NCBI GenBank assembly: GCA_964579765.1
Contig: CAZOIK010000099.1
Coordinates: 1 to 6,301, forward strand
Reading direction: 5' to 3'
Source: DATNBT01 sp964579765
GTDB taxonomy: Bacteria; Acidobacteriota; Vicinamibacteria; Vicinamibacterales; CAVVIG01
DNA length: 6,301 bases
Shown: piece by piece, positions 4,683 through 6,301 of the stretch
How positions within the stretch are numbered: position 1 is the stretch's first letter
Layout of the letters: every line of letters begins with the position of its first letter
Program-made: the position numbers and the translations under genes
Notes under the pieces: model-generated
Told to the model about the DNA's origin: nothing
The model's input: only the letters and a program-made list of their open reading frames with translations
Database searches by the model: none

Positions 4683-5690
4683 GTGATCGGCGACGAACAG
4701 GGACGCATCGATCGGTACCTCGACGACAGCGGTCTCGCCGCACGGCGCAGCAAGGTCGTCCCCCTCACCGGCGACGCGTCCACGCGCCGCTATTTTCGCG
4801 TCATTCCCGCCGACGGCCCCTCGCTCGTCCTCGCGCTGCACGACACGGCCATCGACGTCGCGACGCTGCCCTTCGTCGCGGTCGCCCGTCTCCTGGCCAG
4901 AATGCCGGTTCCGGTGCCCCAGGTGCTCGGCCACGCGGACGCGCTCGGCATCCTCGCGCTCGAGGATCTCGGCGACGTCACGCTGCAGTCGCACCTCGGC
5001 GCCGGGACGCTCACCGAGCACGAAGCGCTCTATCGACAGGCGGTCGCCCTCATCGGCGTGATGCAGCGGCGCGGCGCCGATCTGCTGACGCCCGCGGACA
5101 TCCCCTCGCAGCTGGCCTTCGACGTCGAGAAGCTGACGTGGGAGATGGACTTCTTCGTCAAGCACTTCGTCGAGGGCTATCGCGGCGCGGTGCTGACCCC
5201 GGCCGAGCGGTCCGCGCTCGCCGCCGAGTGGGCGGCCATCGTCGAGGAGCTCGCCGCCGAGCCGCGCGTGCTGTGCCATCGCGACTATCACAGCCGCAAT
5301 CTGATGGTGCACGCCGGGCGGCTCTACGTCATCGACTTCCAGGACGCGCGGATGGGCCCGGACACGTACGATCTCGCGTCGCTGCTCCGCGATTCGTACG
5401 TGGACATCGCCGACAGCGAGCTCGACGGCTTCCTCGCGTACTTCCTCGCGGTGAAAGGCATCGCCGGCGGCGGCGAGTTCCGCCGGCGCTTCGATCTGAT
5501 GGCGGTCCAGCGCAACCTCAAGGCGCTCGGCACGTTCGGCTACCAGGCCGCCGCGCGCCGCAATCCGATCTACATCCAGTACATCCCGCGGACGCTGCGG
5601 TACGTGCGCGACAACCTCGAGAAGTACTCGCGCTTCGCGCGGCTGCGCGAGCTGCTGTCGGCCCACATCGAGGAATTGCGGTCCGCCTGA
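4683..5690 (+). CDS. amgK: AmgK-like N-acetylmuramate/N-acetylglucosamine anomeric kinase (aminoglycoside phosphotransferase fold)
   Basis: A cytosolic kinase of the APH/choline-kinase fold. AmgK phosphorylates MurNAc or GlcNAc at C1, and MurU then makes UDP-MurNAc, a recycling route that bypasses the fosfomycin-sensitive MurA step. The 335 residues carry AmgK-type signatures: LTGDASTRRYFRV (G30-V40 region, nucleotide loop), LALEDLGDVTLQSHL, the catalytic loop CHRDYHSRNLM (D201 as base, N206 as metal ligand), IDFQDARMGPDTYDLASLLRDSY (metal-binding D218), and a C-terminal LMAVQRNLKALGTFGYQA block followed by RYVRDNL. The C-terminal block favours AmgK over generic aminoglycoside phosphotransferases. 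GTG 4683 is the only start after the upstream in-frame TAA, with GGGG four bases before it. The stop TGA is the loop of a hairpin. The substrate is inferred by resemblance and by the nearby nucleotidyltransferase, which is normally adjacent but here lies beyond the minus-strand gene. Confidence 0.82.
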   Translation: MIGDEQGRIDRYLDDSGLAARRSKVVPLTGDASTRRYFRVIPADGPSLVLALHDTAIDVATLPFVAVARLLARMPVPVPQVLGHADALGILALEDLGDVTLQSHLGAGTLTEHEALYRQAVALIGVMQRRGADLLTPADIPSQLAFDVEKLTWEMDFFVKHFVEGYRGAVLTPAERSALAAEWAAIVEELAAEPRVLCHRDYHSRNLMVHAGRLYVIDFQDARMGPDTYDLASLLRDSYVDIADSELDGFLAYFLAVKGIAGGGEFRRRFDLMAVQRNLKALGTFGYQAAARRNPIYIQYIPRTLRYVRDNLEKYSRFARLRELLSAHIEELRSA

Positions 5691-5704
5691 AGGCGGACAC
5701 TACA
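5681..5704. repeat. Hairpin element GTCCGCC-TGAA-GGCGGAC followed by ACTACA, overlapping the kinase stop
   Basis: A seven-base perfect stem (5681-5687 with 5692-5698), a TGAA loop (5688-5691) and an ACTACA tail (5699-5704). The design is that of 3368-3391: seven-base stem, same loop, same tail, but different outer stem bases with compensatory changes. TGA of the loop is the kinase stop codon. AATTG flanks the element on both sides (5674-5678 and 5704-5708), perhaps a target duplication, and the right copy contains the isomerase TTG start. No T-tract follows, and the next gene begins two bases later, so strong termination is unlikely. Confidence 0.75.
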
Positions 5705-5705
5705 A

Positions 5706-6301
5706 TTGGAAGTGTTCGCCGTCTCGACCTACCTCTACCGCCAGCGGCGCCTCCTCCCCGCGCACCTCGCTGAAATTCGCGCCCACGGCTTCGACGCGGT
5801 GGAGCTCTACGCCTCGCGCACGCACGTGGACTTCCACAACCCGGCGGTGATTGCGGACGTGCAGCAGTGGCTCGCCGAAGCCGGCCTCGCGCTGACGTCC
5901 GTGCACGCGCCGGTGCTCGAGGCGTCGCTCGCCAGCGCCGACACGGCCGAACGCGAGCAGGCGCTTGCCGAAACCGAGCGCGCCCTTCATATCGGACGCC
6001 GCATTCCGTTCCCGATCTTCGTCGTCCACCTCGGGCGCCCCCGGGCCGACGGCGTGCGCGGCGGCCTCAACCGCGACGCCGCGCGGCGCAGCCTCGAGAC
6101 GCTCGTCGGCGCGGCCGAGCCGCTCGGCGTCCGGATCGCCGTCGAAGTCATTCCGAACGACCTCTCGCGCGCCGCGTCGCTCGCCGAGCTCGTGGACGAC
6201 GCGTTCGCGGGCGGGCGTGTCGGCATCTGCCTCGACCTCGGCCACGCCCGTCTCGATCACCCCGGCGGCGACGTCGTCGATGCGATCGAGACCGCGTCGG
6301 G
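5706..6301 (+). CDS. Sugar phosphate isomerase/epimerase, xylose isomerase-like TIM barrel (3' end outside window)
   Basis: The first 198 residues of an AP-endonuclease-2/xylose-isomerase-type TIM barrel, a fold that isomerises or epimerises sugars, inositols or related polyols using a divalent metal. Visible signatures in order are FAVSTYLYRQRRL (strand 1), GFDAVELYASRTHVDFH (strand 2), SVHAPV (H67), FVVHLG (H108), IAVEVIPND (E147, expected metal ligand) and GICLDLGHARL (D177 and H180, expected metal ligands). The remaining C-terminal ligands are beyond the window. TTG 5706 is preferred; the nearest SD-like GAAGG (5689-5693) is 12 bases away, within the hairpin. GTG 5712 gives a two-residue shorter, equally plausible protein. 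With 15 bases after the kinase stop it is probably co-transcribed, hinting at a shared sugar pathway. The exact substrate is not predictable from this family. Confidence 0.86.
   Translation, partial: MEVFAVSTYLYRQRRLLPAHLAEIRAHGFDAVELYASRTHVDFHNPAVIADVQQWLAEAGLALTSVHAPVLEASLASADTAEREQALAETERALHIGRRIPFPIFVVHLGRPRADGVRGGLNRDAARRSLETLVGAAEPLGVRIAVEVIPNDLSRAASLAELVDDAFAGGRVGICLDLGHARLDHPGGDVVDAIETAS

Noticed and set aside
3387..5666. A 759-codon minus-strand open frame running through the heme protein gene and antisense to most of the kinase
   Set aside because: Only the part from ATG 4649 has a signal peptide and conserved blocks. The upstream extension is Glu/Arg/Ala/Asp-rich shadow sequence opposite the kinase, as expected from GC-biased third positions.
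1..6301. tRNA, rRNA, riboswitch, transposase, toxin-antitoxin or defence genes
   Set aside because: I found no cloverleaf, conserved RNA motif, transposase signature or defence-family motif on either strand. The intergenic spaces are short and filled by the repeats described.

Overview
The window is about 6.3 kb of GC-rich DNA with strong G/C bias at third codon positions. It holds seven protein genes, two of them cut by the window edges, and no RNA genes. Gene content, GGAGACT-type heptamer tracts and GC-rich hairpins ending in ACTACA suggest a soil-type Acidobacteriota, perhaps class Vicinamibacteria. That placement is inferred from general impression, not from a search.

Left block, + strand (1-3359): the C-terminal part of an HtrA/DegP-type periplasmic serine protease with two PDZ domains; a MidA/NDUFAF7-family SAM-dependent methyltransferase; a small CYTH-domain protein (class IV adenylate cyclase / triphosphatase fold); and a MurU-like sugar-1-phosphate nucleotidyltransferase. 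The genes are tightly packed and probably co-transcribed. Heptamer tracts have invaded this block. Two lie inside the methyltransferase coding sequence in opposite orientations. A third fills the CYTH/nucleotidyltransferase junction, where the nucleotidyltransferase has no ATG, GTG or TTG upstream of its signature motif.

Middle (3387-4649, - strand): a secreted 420-aa protein with one c-type heme motif (CLACH) and otherwise uncharacterised conserved blocks. Its stop codon and that of the converging nucleotidyltransferase both lie inside a 46-bp double-hairpin element.

Right block, + strand (4683-6301): an AmgK-like sugar kinase, then 15 nt later a truncated xylose-isomerase-like TIM-barrel protein (sugar phosphate isomerase/epimerase). 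A second hairpin of the same design supplies the kinase stop codon.

Functionally, the clearest theme is a probable AmgK-MurU pair: anomeric phosphorylation of MurNAc/GlcNAc followed by nucleotidyl transfer, the cell-wall recycling route to UDP-MurNAc. The two genes are separated here by the divergent heme protein gene. The other genes fit general housekeeping: envelope proteolysis, protein methylation and nucleotide/triphosphate metabolism. The most unusual signals are the repeat elements and how they supply gene starts, stops and internal peptide segments. I see no defence system, mobile-element transposase or CRISPR array.
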